52,921 nucleotides of DNA from a filamentous cyanobacterium Phorm 6. GTDB lineage: Bacteria > Cyanobacteriota > Cyanobacteriia > Cyanobacteriales > Microcoleaceae. The stretch covers positions 1 to 52,921 of the forward strand of contig PVWI01000004.1 of NCBI GenBank assembly GCA_003003725.1, read 5' to 3'. Shown here one piece after another: positions 35,630 to 45,101 of this stretch (its first letter is position 1; each line of letters starts with the position of its first letter). Under the pieces are notes generated by a model, which was given only the letters and a program-made list of their open reading frames with translations, was not told where the DNA came from and did not search any database. The translations under genes and the position numbers were made by a program.

Positions 35630-36837
35630 TGAATATAGAAGGTTGGACAAATAGCAGTTTAATTTCTCTTCTTGATGGTATTAAATCTGGGGGGACTCCA
35701 AATACATCTCGCAGTGATTTCTATGGGGGAGAAATTCCATTTGTTTCAATTGAAGACATGAGTGCAACTAGAAAATATTTGCAGCATACTGTCAAAACTT
35801 TAACAAAAGAAGGATTAAAAAATTCAAATACTTGGCTAGTACCTGAAAACTCTCTACTGTATTCAATATATGCAACGCTTGGGCTTGTTCGTATTAGTAA
35901 AGTTACTCTAGCTACTAATCAAGCAATATTAGCGATGATTGTCAATCCTAAAGTGATTGATCAAGAGTATCTCTATTATTGGTTAGAGTATGTTCGTGAT
36001 TCTGTCATTAATCTATCTTCACAAACAACACAAAGTAATTTAAACGCTACGACTGTAAAGACTTTTATTGTTCAACATCCAGAGAATAAAAAAGAACAAG
36101 AAAAAATTGCTGAGGTTCTGTCTACGATTGATCGCACGATCGCCCAAACCGAGGCCATCATCGCCAAGCAGCAGCGCATCAAAACGGGACTGATGCAGGA
36201 CTTGCTCACCAAAGGCATCGACGAAAACGGCAATATCCGCAGCGAAGACACTCATGAGTTTAAAGATTCTGCGATCGGGCGTATTCCCGTAGAGTGGGAT
36301 GTTGAAACAATTGGGAAAATCGCCTCTTTACAACGTGGTCATGATATTAGAGAAGTTGAATTTATAACTGGAAACTATCCAGTTATTGCATCATCTGGAG
36401 TTATTGGATTTCACAACATTAGAACATCAGATAGTCCTAATGTTGTTGTAGGAAGAAAAGGCTCTATAGGAAATGTTTATTATCTTGATGTAGATTTTTG
36501 GGCGCACGATACAAGCCTTTATGTAACTAATTTTTTTGGAAATAATCAAAAATATATCTATTATCTATTCTTATATTTAGAGCTTGAACGATTCGGAACA
36601 AAATCAGGCTCTCCATCACTAAACCGTAGTGATATACATCCTCTAAAAATTGCACTGCCTAAACCATTGGAACAAGAGCGTATTTCTAAAATACTGACTC
36701 AATTTGATACTTCAATATCAAATCTTAAAAGTAGTTTAAAGAAACTTCAATATCAAAAAACTGGACTTATGCAAGACCTCCTAACTGGCAAAGTTCGCGT
36801 CACCAACCTCCTCAAAGAAAAAGCAGCAGCAAATTAA
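35626..36837 (+). CDS. hsdS: Type I specificity subunit HsdS
   Basis: A 403-residue specificity subunit with two target-recognition domains (about 1-155 and 215-360). Each is followed by a conserved helical spacer: [20 protein letters not shown] with [12 protein letters not shown], and [18 protein letters not shown] with [12 protein letters not shown]. The internal near-repeat of the spacer is the normal HsdS layout and a site for domain exchange. The TRD parts are AT-richer than the spacers, as expected for swapped modules. The ATG overlaps hsdM. Confidence 0.93.
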   Translation: MMNIEGWTNSSLISLLDGIKSGGTPNTSRSDFYGGEIPFVSIEDMSATRKYLQHTVKTLTKEGLKNSNTWLVPENSLLYSIYATLGLVRISKVTLATNQAILAMIVNPKVIDQEYLYYWLEYVRDSVINLSSQTTQSNLNATTVKTFIVQHPENKKEQEKIAEVLSTIDRTIAQTEAIIAKQQRIKTGLMQDLLTKGIDENGNIRSEDTHEFKDSAIGRIPVEWDVETIGKIASLQRGHDIREVEFITGNYPVIASSGVIGFHNIRTSDSPNVVVGRKGSIGNVYYLDVDFWAHDTSLYVTNFFGNNQKYIYYLFLYLELERFGTKSGSPSLNRSDIHPLKIALPKPLEQERISKILTQFDTSISNLKSSLKKLQYQKTGLMQDLLTGKVRVTNLLKEKAAAN

Positions 36838-36866
36838 CTAAACTAGACACAAGCCATTAAATAAAA

Positions 36867-39800
36867 ATGCAACCAGACAAAACACCCCAACACATCAAAC
36901 TCGACGAGCGCAACCACGTCGAAAAGCCATTACTCGATCAATTGCGGGGCTTAGGCTGGCAAGTGCTAGACCTCGATCGCACTCAAAAACCACAAGATAG
37001 CGATCGCGAAAACTTCACCGAAGTCGTGATGCTGCCAATTTTGCGCCAACAACTCCAAATCATTAACCCTTGGCTCGAAACTGACCAAATCGAAGAAGTC
37101 ATCAAACAACTTACCGCCAGCTTTCCCAGCAATAACCTACTCGAAAATAACCGCCATCTCTTCACCCTACTCCAAGAAAATACCAGCGTCTCCGAAAACC
37201 GCAAAACAGGCGAAAAAAGCCCCACCGTCAAATTTGTAGACTTTGCTCATGTTGGCAATAACTCCTTTATCGCTGTTTGTCAGTTCAAAGTCCGCATTCT
37301 CGGCACCGAACATCACATCATTCCCGATATTGTCCTATTCCTCAACGGCTTACCCGTGGTTGTCATTGAGTGCAAATCGCCCAAAGTACAAGATCCCATA
37401 GCAGAAGCAATCGACCAACTAATGCGCTACAGCGAACAGCGCGGAGCGAAGGGTGAAGGCAGTTCTGCCCTATTTTTCTATAACCAATTCATCATCGTCA
37501 CCTGTCGCAACCAAGCAAAATTTGGCACCATCTCCACCCACACCGAAAAATACTTTTATAGTTGGTCTGACCCTTATCCTCGCACCCTCCAAGACCTCGA
37601 TCGCGGAGCTAGCAGTCCCAACGACCAGCAGCGCCTGGTTGCAGGAATGCTCGATCGGCATAACTTACTCGAAATCATCCACAATTTCACTCTCTTCTCA
37701 GTTAGCGACAAAAACGAAACCATCAAAATTGTCGGGCGCTATCAACAGTTTCGCGCCGTCAAAAAAGCCGTGCAGCGCCTCCTAGAAGGCAAAACCCCGC
37801 GAGAACGCAGCGGCATCATTTGGCATACCCAAGGCTCAGGTAAGTCGCTCACAATGATGTTTATGGTACGAGCCATGTACCGCCATCCCAACCTTTCCCA
37901 GTGGAAAGTGGTATTTATCACCGATCGCACCCAGTTAGAGCAACAATTGTCAGAAACTGGTCAAAATATCGGTTTTACAGTCAAACCCGCCGACAGTATT
38001 GCCAAACTGAAAGAGCTCCTGCGTAGCGACTCCTCCGATCTCGTCATGGCGATGATCCACAAATTCCAAGAGCGCGATTTACAGGAAACTTTTCCCGAAC
38101 TCAACGCCAGCAGCAACATTCTGGTAATGACTGACGAGGCCCACCGATCGCAATACAGCCTCCTGGGAGCCAATCTCGACAAAGCCATCCCCCACGCCTC
38201 TCGCATCGGCTACACGGGAACCCCGATCGACAAAACCGAGCGTGTCTTTGGCGATTACATCGACAGGTACACGATGCGCCAAGCAATTATCGATAAAGTC
38301 ACTTTAGAGATAGTTTACGAAGGACGCACCCACAACGCCGAAGTACCAGATAAAACAGGTATGGATAGCGCTTTTGCAGATGTGTTTAGCGAATACAACC
38401 TTACCGAACGCCTGAAAGTCTTGGGCTATGGTTCCCGTGATGCTTACCTAGAAGCCGCATCGACCATCGCCGCCAAAGCCGATGATATCATTGCCCATTA
38501 TCTGCGATCGATCTTTCCCAACGGTTACAAAGCCCAAGTCGTTGCTACCTCCCGCGAAGCAGCCGTTCGCTACAAAACTGAGCTCGATCGCGCCTTAGCC
38601 GATGCAATTGCTCAGCTAGAGCGATCGAACCCCCACAATCTCAACCTCGATCGCCTCAAAAAGCTCAAAACCGATGTGGTTATTTCCGGCAATCACAACG
38701 ATCTACCACACCTCAAGGCATACTCTAACTCTTCCAAACACGAGAGTACGATCGAAAGTTTTAAACTGCCGTTTGATAGCGAAGATAGCGGTGTTACGGG
38801 TGAAATCGGCATTGTCATCGTCAACAATATGCTACTTACTGGCTTTGATGCGCCTGTCGAACAGGTGATGTATCTCGATCGAGTAATTCAAGCTCACAGC
38901 CTGCTGCAAGCGATCGCCCGTGTTAACCGCGTTTGTGGGGCTGACAAAGAAAAAGGCTTTGTGGTAGATTATGTGGGCATTGGGCATCACCTCAGACGGG
39001 CGATCGACAACTACGACGAACGCGAGCAAAAGGAAATCGAAGACACCCTCAGTTTTCCAGAAGCAGAAATTCGCCAGTTAGAAGCAGACCATCGGGCGAT
39101 CGTGGAAATACTTGCTCAAAAAGGACTCACTGACTTAACCGATATTGATGCCTTTTTCGATATCTTCTACGACGAAGATATCCGCTTTGAGTTTATGCTG
39201 GCATTCAAGCAATTTACTCGCAGTCTTAACTTAGTTTTTCCTGCTAAAGAAGCCCTCAGTTATATGTCTGACTATCAGAGACTGACTGAAATTAACGTGT
39301 TGGCGGGCAAGCACTTCCGCGATGCCCGGATGAGCATGAAAGGAATCCCCGCCAAACTACGAGCAATTACCGATGCTTACCTAGTTTCAAAAGGTATCGA
39401 TCTCAAAATTAAACCGATTTCTATTTTAGATGATAACTTTGAGCGTGAAGTCAGCAAGTGCGATCGAACTAAAAACAAAGCTGCGATCGTCGAACACGCT
39501 ATTCGCCACCACATCGATATCGAACTAGACGACGACCCGGAACTGCAAGCCTCTTTTGCCGCAGCCCTTGCAGAAATCCTCGAACAATTCAAGGACAACT
39601 GGCAGACAATCTACGCAGAGTTAGAAAAACTACGTCAGCGCCTTAAAAATGCCGAAAACGAGCCTAGTTATGGGTTGCACAAGAAAAAACAAATGCCATT
39701 TTTTCGGATGTTCAAAAATGAATGTTTTGGTGATACCGCAGGAGATGACGATCGGGTTGCTCAGAACGTGGCGCTAACCCAGCAGGTATTTATGGTAGTC

Positions 39801-39995
39801 GAACGAGAACTGCAACTAACAGGTTTCTGGGAAAGTATCCCCGCCCGTAGTAAGCTCAAGTCAGAAATTCAAAGAATCCTGCTATCACCTGAATTTATGA
39901 GACTACCCAACATAGTTAAAAATCGCGATCGGATCATCTCGCGAGTGATGGAGTTAGCCCAAAAAAATAACGATAGAATTTTATACGCCCAGTAA
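36867..39995 (+). CDS. hsdR: Type I restriction endonuclease subunit HsdR
   Basis: A 1042-residue motor and nuclease subunit. The N-terminal PD-(D/E)XK site is visible as PDIVLFLNGLPVVVIECK (Asp154, Glu168, Lys170). Walker A is in HTQGSGKSLTM (GSGKS 323-327), DEAH-box as TDEAHRSQ, then YTGTP, and a QAIARVNRVC motif VI. All catalytic elements seem intact. It starts 29 nt after hsdS and ends 6 nt before the metallopeptidase gene. Confidence 0.94.
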   Translation: MQPDKTPQHIKLDERNHVEKPLLDQLRGLGWQVLDLDRTQKPQDSDRENFTEVVMLPILRQQLQIINPWLETDQIEEVIKQLTASFPSNNLLENNRHLFTLLQENTSVSENRKTGEKSPTVKFVDFAHVGNNSFIAVCQFKVRILGTEHHIIPDIVLFLNGLPVVVIECKSPKVQDPIAEAIDQLMRYSEQRGAKGEGSSALFFYNQFIIVTCRNQAKFGTISTHTEKYFYSWSDPYPRTLQDLDRGASSPNDQQRLVAGMLDRHNLLEIIHNFTLFSVSDKNETIKIVGRYQQFRAVKKAVQRLLEGKTPRERSGIIWHTQGSGKSLTMMFMVRAMYRHPNLSQWKVVFITDRTQLEQQLSETGQNIGFTVKPADSIAKLKELLRSDSSDLVMAMIHKFQERDLQETFPELNASSNILVMTDEAHRSQYSLLGANLDKAIPHASRIGYTGTPIDKTERVFGDYIDRYTMRQAIIDKVTLEIVYEGRTHNAEVPDKTGMDSAFADVFSEYNLTERLKVLGYGSRDAYLEAASTIAAKADDIIAHYLRSIFPNGYKAQVVATSREAAVRYKTELDRALADAIAQLERSNPHNLNLDRLKKLKTDVVISGNHNDLPHLKAYSNSSKHESTIESFKLPFDSEDSGVTGEIGIVIVNNMLLTGFDAPVEQVMYLDRVIQAHSLLQAIARVNRVCGADKEKGFVVDYVGIGHHLRRAIDNYDEREQKEIEDTLSFPEAEIRQLEADHRAIVEILAQKGLTDLTDIDAFFDIFYDEDIRFEFMLAFKQFTRSLNLVFPAKEALSYMSDYQRLTEINVLAGKHFRDARMSMKGIPAKLRAITDAYLVSKGIDLKIKPISILDDNFEREVSKCDRTKNKAAIVEHAIRHHIDIELDDDPELQASFAAALAEILEQFKDNWQTIYAELEKLRQRLKNAENEPSYGLHKKKQMPFFRMFKNECFGDTAGDDDRVAQNVALTQQVFMVVERELQLTGFWESIPARSKLKSEIQRILLSPEFMRLPNIVKNRDRIISRVMELAQKNNDRILYAQ

Positions 39996-40001
39996 ACCAA
40001 A

Positions 40002-40685
40002 ATGGAACTTGATTATGCGATCGTCTATTCTCCTAAACGCAAAAGGCTAACTATTACCGTCGAGCGCGATCGATCCATAGTTGTCAAAGCACCCACTGGC
40101 ACATCGATCGACAAAATTCAGGAAGTTGTAGAATCCTGTAAACTATGGCTTTATGAGAAAACCCACCACGAACAAAAGTATCATCCGCCCCTCCATCCAC
40201 CAGGAAAAGAGTTAGTCAATGGTGAGTCTCTGCCTTATTTGGGGCGTAATTATCAACTGGAACTATCAGATAGTAGTAATGAAATTCAATTTATTAATAA
40301 TCATTTTTTAGTACCCAAAGCACAAGCAAAGCAGCGCGGAGATATCTTTAAAAACTGGTATATCCAACAAGCCAAAGAGCAAATTCTACCCCGCGTTAAA
40401 GTTAATGCAAAACGCATGGGTGTAGAGTTCAACCTAGCAAAAATCACAGACAGCAAATATCGTTGGGGTTCCTGTACGCCAAAAAACAACGTGATTTTCA
40501 ACTGGCGACTGATCAAAACCCCCATGTTTGTCATTGATTATGTGATTGTTCACGAATTAGCCCATCTTTTAGAAAGCAATCACACTTCAATATTTTGGAA
40601 TATAGTCGCCGTCCAAGTTCCTAATTATCAACTTGCTAAGAAATGGTTGCGCGAACACGGGAATGTGTTAGAAGAAGATTTTTAG
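40002..40685 (+). CDS. YgjP-like (M48-type) zinc metallopeptidase
   Basis: A 227-residue protein with the zinc motif HELAH at 184-188, a downstream His194 in ESNHTSIFW and the family segment SKYRWGSCTPKNNVIFNWRL (151-170). This is the YgjP/DUF45 family, often encoded next to hsdR. Its substrate is not known; a link to processing or disposal of the restriction machinery is inference. It directly follows hsdR (6 nt) and is the last gene of the operon. Confidence 0.88.
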   Translation: MELDYAIVYSPKRKRLTITVERDRSIVVKAPTGTSIDKIQEVVESCKLWLYEKTHHEQKYHPPLHPPGKELVNGESLPYLGRNYQLELSDSSNEIQFINNHFLVPKAQAKQRGDIFKNWYIQQAKEQILPRVKVNAKRMGVEFNLAKITDSKYRWGSCTPKNNVIFNWRLIKTPMFVIDYVIVHELAHLLESNHTSIFWNIVAVQVPNYQLAKKWLREHGNVLEEDF

Positions 40686-40701
40686 CTCTTCTAAGACATG
40701 A

Positions 40702-40799
40702 TATAGAGCCTTTCTCAAAAAGGTGAGGTACTAATTTTGACCTGGAAAGCTTGACAATACAGGGTTTCTGTATACCTCATTTATCTGAGAAACGCTATA
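40702..40799. mobile_element. MITE-like element, about 98 bp, imperfect terminal inverted repeats
   Basis: The left end starts TATAGAGCCTTTCTC and ends GGTGAGGTA (to 40730). The right end, read on the other strand, starts TATAGCGTTTCTCAG and ends AATGAGGTA. These make inverted arms of about 28 nt with few differences. The interior is about 40 nt and non-coding. Ends with TA suggest a Tc1/IS630-like mobiliser, but that is inference. Confidence 0.6.
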
Positions 40800-40800
40800 G

Positions 40801-40876
40801 AGTCCAAGGCAGTGCCGTCTCCCTACCCAAAAAACATTGTAGGGACTAAGGCCAAGCAGTCTCCTAATTTCGGGTA
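40801..40876 (-). repeat. Dispersed intergenic repeat, copy B
   Basis: This is the reverse-complement copy of the repeat at 18878-18956. It shares CCTTAGTCCCTACAATGTT and the flanking blocks. It abuts the MITE-like element on the left and the truncated cas2 on the right, and may mark the rearrangement that removed the start of cas2. Confidence 0.75.
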
Positions 40877-40880
40877 CTAA

Positions 40881-41108
40881 TTTCGATACTTGCTCAAAGG
40901 TTACGGCAAGTGGGTACAATATTCTACCTTTGAGTGTGTGCTACCAACTGCGAAGTTTGCAGAACTCCAGCGGCGACTCCGAAAGTTAATCAATTTAGAT
41001 GAGGACAGTATTAGGTTCTATCCTGTGTCGGGGCATACTTTGGGCAATGTTCAGACTTGGGGGGTGGGCCCGCCTGTCACGGAGTTGCCGGGGTCGGTGA
41101 TTATCTAG
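40881..41108 (+). pseudogene. cas2: 5'-truncated cas2 beside array 3
   Basis: The frame from 40881 to the stop at 41106-41108 reads LLKGYGKWVQYSTFECVL and RFYPVSGHTLG, aligning with residues about 20 onward of the intact Cas2 at 14971. The first 19 or so residues, with the metal-binding Asp of YDIPDD, are missing. TAA at 40878 closes the frame upstream. Repeat copy B lies immediately 5'. It cannot make a functional Cas2. Confidence 0.85.
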
Positions 41109-41295
41109 TATCACTCGCGAGGGATGGAAGAAATGGCTGTGATGGCGGGAGTTCGTTCTATCCTTCGATATACTACCCTGTAAAGGTTTCAGCGATTTCA
41201 AGGGTATGCTCGGAGAGGGTTTGCAGGTACAAATTTGCTATCCCTCGCAAACTGCCTCTAGACATCTTGCGCTGTATGAGGTTTAATGTAGAGGA
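41109..41295 (+). promoter_or_regulatory. Probable leader of CRISPR array 3
   Basis: This is 187 nt of non-coding DNA between the cas2 remnant and the first repeat. It shows no similarity to leaders 1 and 2 and no GGTGCGTCGA motif. The leader role follows from position and repeat orientation. Confidence 0.55.
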
Positions 41296-42562
41296 CTCCC
41301 CACTCGTTGGGGAAACTAATTGAATGGAAACTTCCATAATTTCTACCCATTCCGTCAGGTCAGTAATAATCTCCCCACTCGTTGGGGAAACTAATTGAAT
41401 GGAAACTCTCTGCTTCACTCAGTAAGGAACAAATATGGGGATGAAAGACCTCCCCACTCGTTGGGGAAACTAATTGAATGGAAACTCAGGGGTCATCCAC
41501 CATTTATGCTGCTCCTTTTTATAAACTCCCCACTCGTTGGGGAAACTAATTGAATGGAAACATTTCGGCAATTGATAAAAGTTTGTCGCGGGGAATTCTA
41601 GATACTCCCCACTCGTTGGGGAAACTAATTGAATGGAAACGCGGGTCTATGACAATCAGTCCGTAATTACCAACAGGGACTCCCCACTCGTTGGGGAAAC
41701 TAATTGAATGGAAACTAAAAGAATTTCCCAAGTCTTCTTAGATAATTCTTCCCATCTCCCCACTCGTTGGGGAAACTAATTGAATGGAAACGTAATATAG
41801 TTCCAATCTAAAATCATGTACCAATCATTATCTATCTCTCCCCACTCGTTGGGGAAACTAATTGAATGGAAACTAGAACGTAATCTTGAATGGAAGCACG
41901 GAAGTTAAAAGGCTCCCCACTCGTTGGGGAAACTAATTGAATGGAAACATGAAACATTGTTGCTGCAATAAACCACTATACCTGCCTCCCCACTCGTTGG
42001 GGAAACTAATTGAATGGAAACTTTAACAACTGCGGGAGGATAAACCAATTCTTGTGCTAACTCCCCACTCGTTGGGGAAACTAATTGAATGGAAACTTAT
42101 TCATAAAAACCTCTAAGTGAATAATAGAACTCTCCCCACTCGTTGGGGAAACTAATTGAATGGAAACTCAACTTCTTCGGCTACCAGCGCTAGGATCTCG
42201 TCTTTGTTATCAGGTAACTCCCCACTCGTTGGGGAAACTAATTGAATGGAAACGAGTAAGACGCTGAGTATTCATCAAGGGAGTATGGAAGAGTAGCAGA
42301 TCTCCCCACTCGTTGGGGAAACTAATTGAATGGAAACTCGAAAGCTTAAGAATTGAATTTATCTTCTACCTCCTCCTCTCTCCCCACTCGTTGGGGAAAC
42401 TAATTGAATGGAAACGTTGTTATCAAGTTCTTCCGGTTGACTCAGACTTACTCCCCACTCGTTGGGGAAACTAATTGAATGGAAACGCTGTACCGCCAAA
42501 ATGCGAGCTTCGTAGTCGGCGCGCTTGCCAACCTCCCCACTCGTTGGGGAAACTAATTGAAT
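41296..42562 (+). CRISPR. CRISPR array 3: 17 repeats of 36 nt, 16 spacers, different repeat
   Basis: The repeat begins CTCCCCACTCGTTGGGG and ends ATTGAATGGAAAC, with stem CCCCA/TGGGG. All full copies look identical; the last (42533-42562) is truncated after TTGAAT. It shares only the GGAAAC end with arrays 1 and 2, so it belongs to another system. The only nearby cas gene is the broken cas2. It is either an orphan or served by cas genes elsewhere in the genome. Confidence 0.97.
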
Positions 42563-42567
42563 AAAAA

Positions 42568-42606
42568 AGCCCGGATAGCCTAATGGTGATAATCCGGGCT
42601 CTTTTG
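42568..42606 (+). terminator. Strong intrinsic terminator after array 3
   Basis: AGCCCGGAT at 42568-42576 pairs perfectly with ATCCGGGCT at 42592-42600, preceded by six A and followed by CTTTTG. It ends transcription of the array and may also work for the opposite strand. Confidence 0.85.
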
Positions 42607-42752
42607 TTCCTACTTACTTACTGGGGAAAAAGCTAAACAGTTGTTGTTGAAGTTTTGTTAGGCTTAAAACTTGTTGGTTAAGTCCCCGTAGCATGAAAAA
42701 GCGATCGCCACTCCGAGTACAGCGATCGCCCAATATCAAGAGAATCTTTACC

Positions 42753-43160
42753 CTACGCCTCTTCTTTCAGCCCATCCTCCAGCAGCATCCGCACGATATC
42801 CACTTTCTTGCGCCCCGTCCTAGCCGCCAACATCGACAGTTTACGGTGCAGGGATTCGGACATATCCACCGTAAACCTGACCGTGGCTTCTTTATCAGGT
42901 GCTTGCAGTTTGCTCATCAGGCTAGGCTCCTTTGATTGAATAGGTACAGCTTCTGGTGCAGATACTTCCGGTTTCAGTGTGACGACTGGCAATGCACTTT
43001 CCGGTGTTAGCGATGCTGTGGGCGTTGCTGCTGACGGTACAATTTCTGGTGGTGTTGGTGATGCAGCTTCCGGTTCTGTTGGTATGAGTGCAGCTTCCCG
43101 ATCGCCAAAGACAAATTCTTCCATCGCGCTGCCGAGCGGTTTACGTTTCTTGGTACTCAT
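42753..43160 (-). CDS. Ribbon-helix-helix partition protein (ParB-like partner)
   Basis: A 135-residue protein. The N-terminal 85 residues are Pro/Ala/Thr-rich and probably disordered. The C terminus, TVRFTVDMSESLHRKLSMLA through KKVDIVRMLLEDGL (about 93-131), is a ribbon-helix-helix DNA-binding fold. Its ATG overlaps the parA stop (ATGA), so the pair is translated together. In such two-gene partition systems the small RHH protein binds the centromere and represses the operon. The repeated sites upstream of parA are its probable targets. Confidence 0.8.
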   Translation of the reverse strand: MSTKKRKPLGSAMEEFVFGDREAALIPTEPEAASPTPPEIVPSAATPTASLTPESALPVVTLKPEVSAPEAVPIQSKEPSLMSKLQAPDKEATVRFTVDMSESLHRKLSMLAARTGRKKVDIVRMLLEDGLKEEA

Positions 43161-43804
43161 TTCAGCGCTCCCATGATTTCCTTAAACAATCGGCTGTACT
43201 CTTTACCAGAATCTTTGGCAGGTTGACCGCCCAAATCCCATACCGTCGCTGATTGACCCGAAGAATCGGCGATGACTTGTTTCTGGTGAATCACCGATTT
43301 GAGCACTTTGATGGTGGGTGTAAGTTTTCCTAACAACTCCATTGCCTCAGTTTTTAGCTTTGTCCCCTTCACCGCACGGCTGAGAAACATCACCGCTTGG
43401 GGTGGGCCTTGTCTCACCGATTGCGCTTGTTTGATCAGTCTCACTGCATCGGCGGCTGATTGTACGTCGATACCGCTCGGTTGAACTGGAACCACGGCTA
43501 AGTCAGCTCTCATCAAGATTGCCCTAGTTGCTTCACTCAAACCAGCAGGGCCATCCACTACCAGGTAGTCAACGGTAGCAGCTAAGTCAGTCAACTGGTC
43601 TAAGAGGTCATCGGGACTTTGGAGTACGTGAGTGGCGATCGCTGGTTCCATCTTGCTGCACCACTGGGAACTAGAGCGCTGAGCATCGGCATCAACTACC
43701 AACACGCTCTTGTCCTGCTGCACGAGCCAATGGGCGAAATGTACGGCTGTCGTGCTTTTGGCGCATCCACCTTTTTGATTTACGAAAGCTACAATTGCTG
43801 CCAT
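43157..43804 (-). CDS. parA: ParA-family partition ATPase
   Basis: A 215-residue ParA/MinD-superfamily ATPase of the short (type Ib-like) kind without an N-terminal DNA-binding domain. The deviant Walker A KGGCAKSTT is at 11-19, with VLVVDADAQRSSS near 35-47 and YLVVDGPAG as Walker B. It moves or positions DNA together with the RHH partner. This is typical of plasmids, though islands also carry it. The promoter region contains iterated TTACTGCAT sites. Confidence 0.9.
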   Translation of the reverse strand: MAAIVAFVNQKGGCAKSTTAVHFAHWLVQQDKSVLVVDADAQRSSSQWCSKMEPAIATHVLQSPDDLLDQLTDLAATVDYLVVDGPAGLSEATRAILMRADLAVVPVQPSGIDVQSAADAVRLIKQAQSVRQGPPQAVMFLSRAVKGTKLKTEAMELLGKLTPTIKVLKSVIHQKQVIADSSGQSATVWDLGGQPAKDSGKEYSRLFKEIMGALK

Positions 43805-43810
43805 GATTAC

Positions 43811-44031
43811 TTACTGCATTGTTTACTGCATTACTGAAATACTTAATGCAGCAACTATAGCACTTGTTTTGGCATCTGGTGGTAAAACTGGATTGCGTTG
43901 CTGGGAGGAATCAATAAGCCAACTCTCTCTGGGGCTGTCGTACTTTTGACGCAGTTCTCCAACCTACTAGCAATACCTTAACTCCTTACTGCATCACTTA
44001 CTGCAATACTGCAATACTGCAATACTGAATA
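43811..44031. promoter_or_regulatory. Iterated TTACTGCAT sites upstream of parA (candidate parS/operator)
   Basis: TTACTGCATT occurs at 43811-43820 and 43823-43832, followed by TTACTGAAAT at 43831-43840, right before the parA start. A second cluster has TTACTGCAT at 43986-43994 and a tandem of ACTGCAAT at 44000-44007, 44008-44015 and 44016-44023. The interval between the clusters (about 145 nt) shows nothing else. These resemble centromere iterons bound by RHH partition proteins. Confidence 0.6.
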
Positions 44032-44037
44032 TACAAA

Positions 44038-44085
44038 GGTAATGAGTAATGAATGGGTAATGGGTAATGAGTAATGAATGAGAAA
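44038..44085. repeat. Heptanucleotide-type repeat (GGTAATG/GAGTAATG units)
   Basis: Six or so imperfect copies of a TAATGRG-type unit lie in tandem before the nuclease gene. This is the common cyanobacterial short tandem repeat class. Confidence 0.65.
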
Positions 44086-44150
44086 CACCTGTGGCATGAC
44101 GCTGTAAGCTTGCAGAGTAGGAGAGACGAGCAAGTGCGGGAGTAGCGACA

Positions 44151-45050
44151 ATGAAGCAAGGTTATCGGGGATGGGCGATCGCTCTGTTGTTGGTAGGAAT
44201 GATTAGTGGCTGCAACCTGACTGCACCGTCACCGCCCTCTCGCCTTCCTCAAGTCGATCGCGAGAAACCGAGATTGCAGCAACCCAAACCAAGCACCAGA
44301 GAACCCATCAGCTCAATCGTCAATAATCGCAATTTGCTTCTGGGCAATCCCAGCAATGCAGCTCCCAGTGTTGCCAACATTGACAACTACCTGATGGTGA
44401 AACCCCAATACGTGATGAGCTACAACAGCAAAACTCGCACCGCCAACTGGGTTTCATGGCAACTGAACCGCTCTTGGATTGGAGCAGCCGATCGCCAAGA
44501 CAATTTCCGCCCAGATGATTCCCTCCCGGATGCTTGGTACAAAGTGCGTCCCAACGATTACACCGGAAGTGGTTATGACAGGGGACACATTGCACCCAGT
44601 GCCGATCGCACCCGCAATGAAGCGGATAATAGCGCCACCTTTTTGATGACCAACATGATGCCTCAAGTGCCAGAACTCAATCGCGGTGTATGGGGCGATT
44701 TGGAAGATTACTGCCGGGAATTGGTGCAGCAGGGTAAGGAACTTTACATCGTAGCGGGGCCCGTGGGGAGAAAGGGCAGCATCGGGAAAAAGGAGAAGAT
44801 TGCAGTGTCGGCAAAGACTTGGAAAGTTATCGCAGTGTTGGAGAGGCAAGGATTGGGGTTGCAGGGAATTACGGCGAATACCAGGACGATCGCCGTGATG
44901 ATGCCCAACGATAGCAGCGTCAAGGGCAAAGGATGGAAAAGTTTTCGAGTATCCGTGAAGCAAGTAGAGCGGGAGACCGGGCTGAATTTCTTGTCGAACG
45001 TGTCACCACAGGTTCAGCAAGTCATTGAGAGTAAAACGGATAGCCAATAA
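44151..45050 (+). CDS. NucA-like non-specific DNA/RNA endonuclease, lipoprotein
   Basis: A 299-residue nuclease of the beta-beta-alpha metal family. The signal peptide ends in lipobox MISGC (Cys21). The catalytic DRGH lies at 143-146 within GYDRGHIAPSADR. TNMMPQVPELNRGVW (167-181) carries the metal-binding Asn and neighbouring conserved positions. Export and lipid anchoring fit a sugar-non-specific nuclease kept outside the cytoplasm. A NuiA inhibitor homologue is encoded about 0.8 kb downstream on the other strand, so the Anabaena NucA-NuiA pairing is recreated here. Confidence 0.9.
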   Translation: MKQGYRGWAIALLLVGMISGCNLTAPSPPSRLPQVDREKPRLQQPKPSTREPISSIVNNRNLLLGNPSNAAPSVANIDNYLMVKPQYVMSYNSKTRTANWVSWQLNRSWIGAADRQDNFRPDDSLPDAWYKVRPNDYTGSGYDRGHIAPSADRTRNEADNSATFLMTNMMPQVPELNRGVWGDLEDYCRELVQQGKELYIVAGPVGRKGSIGKKEKIAVSAKTWKVIAVLERQGLGLQGITANTRTIAVMMPNDSSVKGKGWKSFRVSVKQVERETGLNFLSNVSPQVQQVIESKTDSQ

Positions 45051-45101
45051 GGAGTCGTCGATAAGCGAATGTTTGTTGGACTTTTTGGCGGTCAAAGTGT
45101 T

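Noticed and set aside
42568-42600. tRNA-like fold after array 3
   Set aside because: Only one 9-bp stem with A and T flanks; no cloverleaf arms, so it is a terminator.
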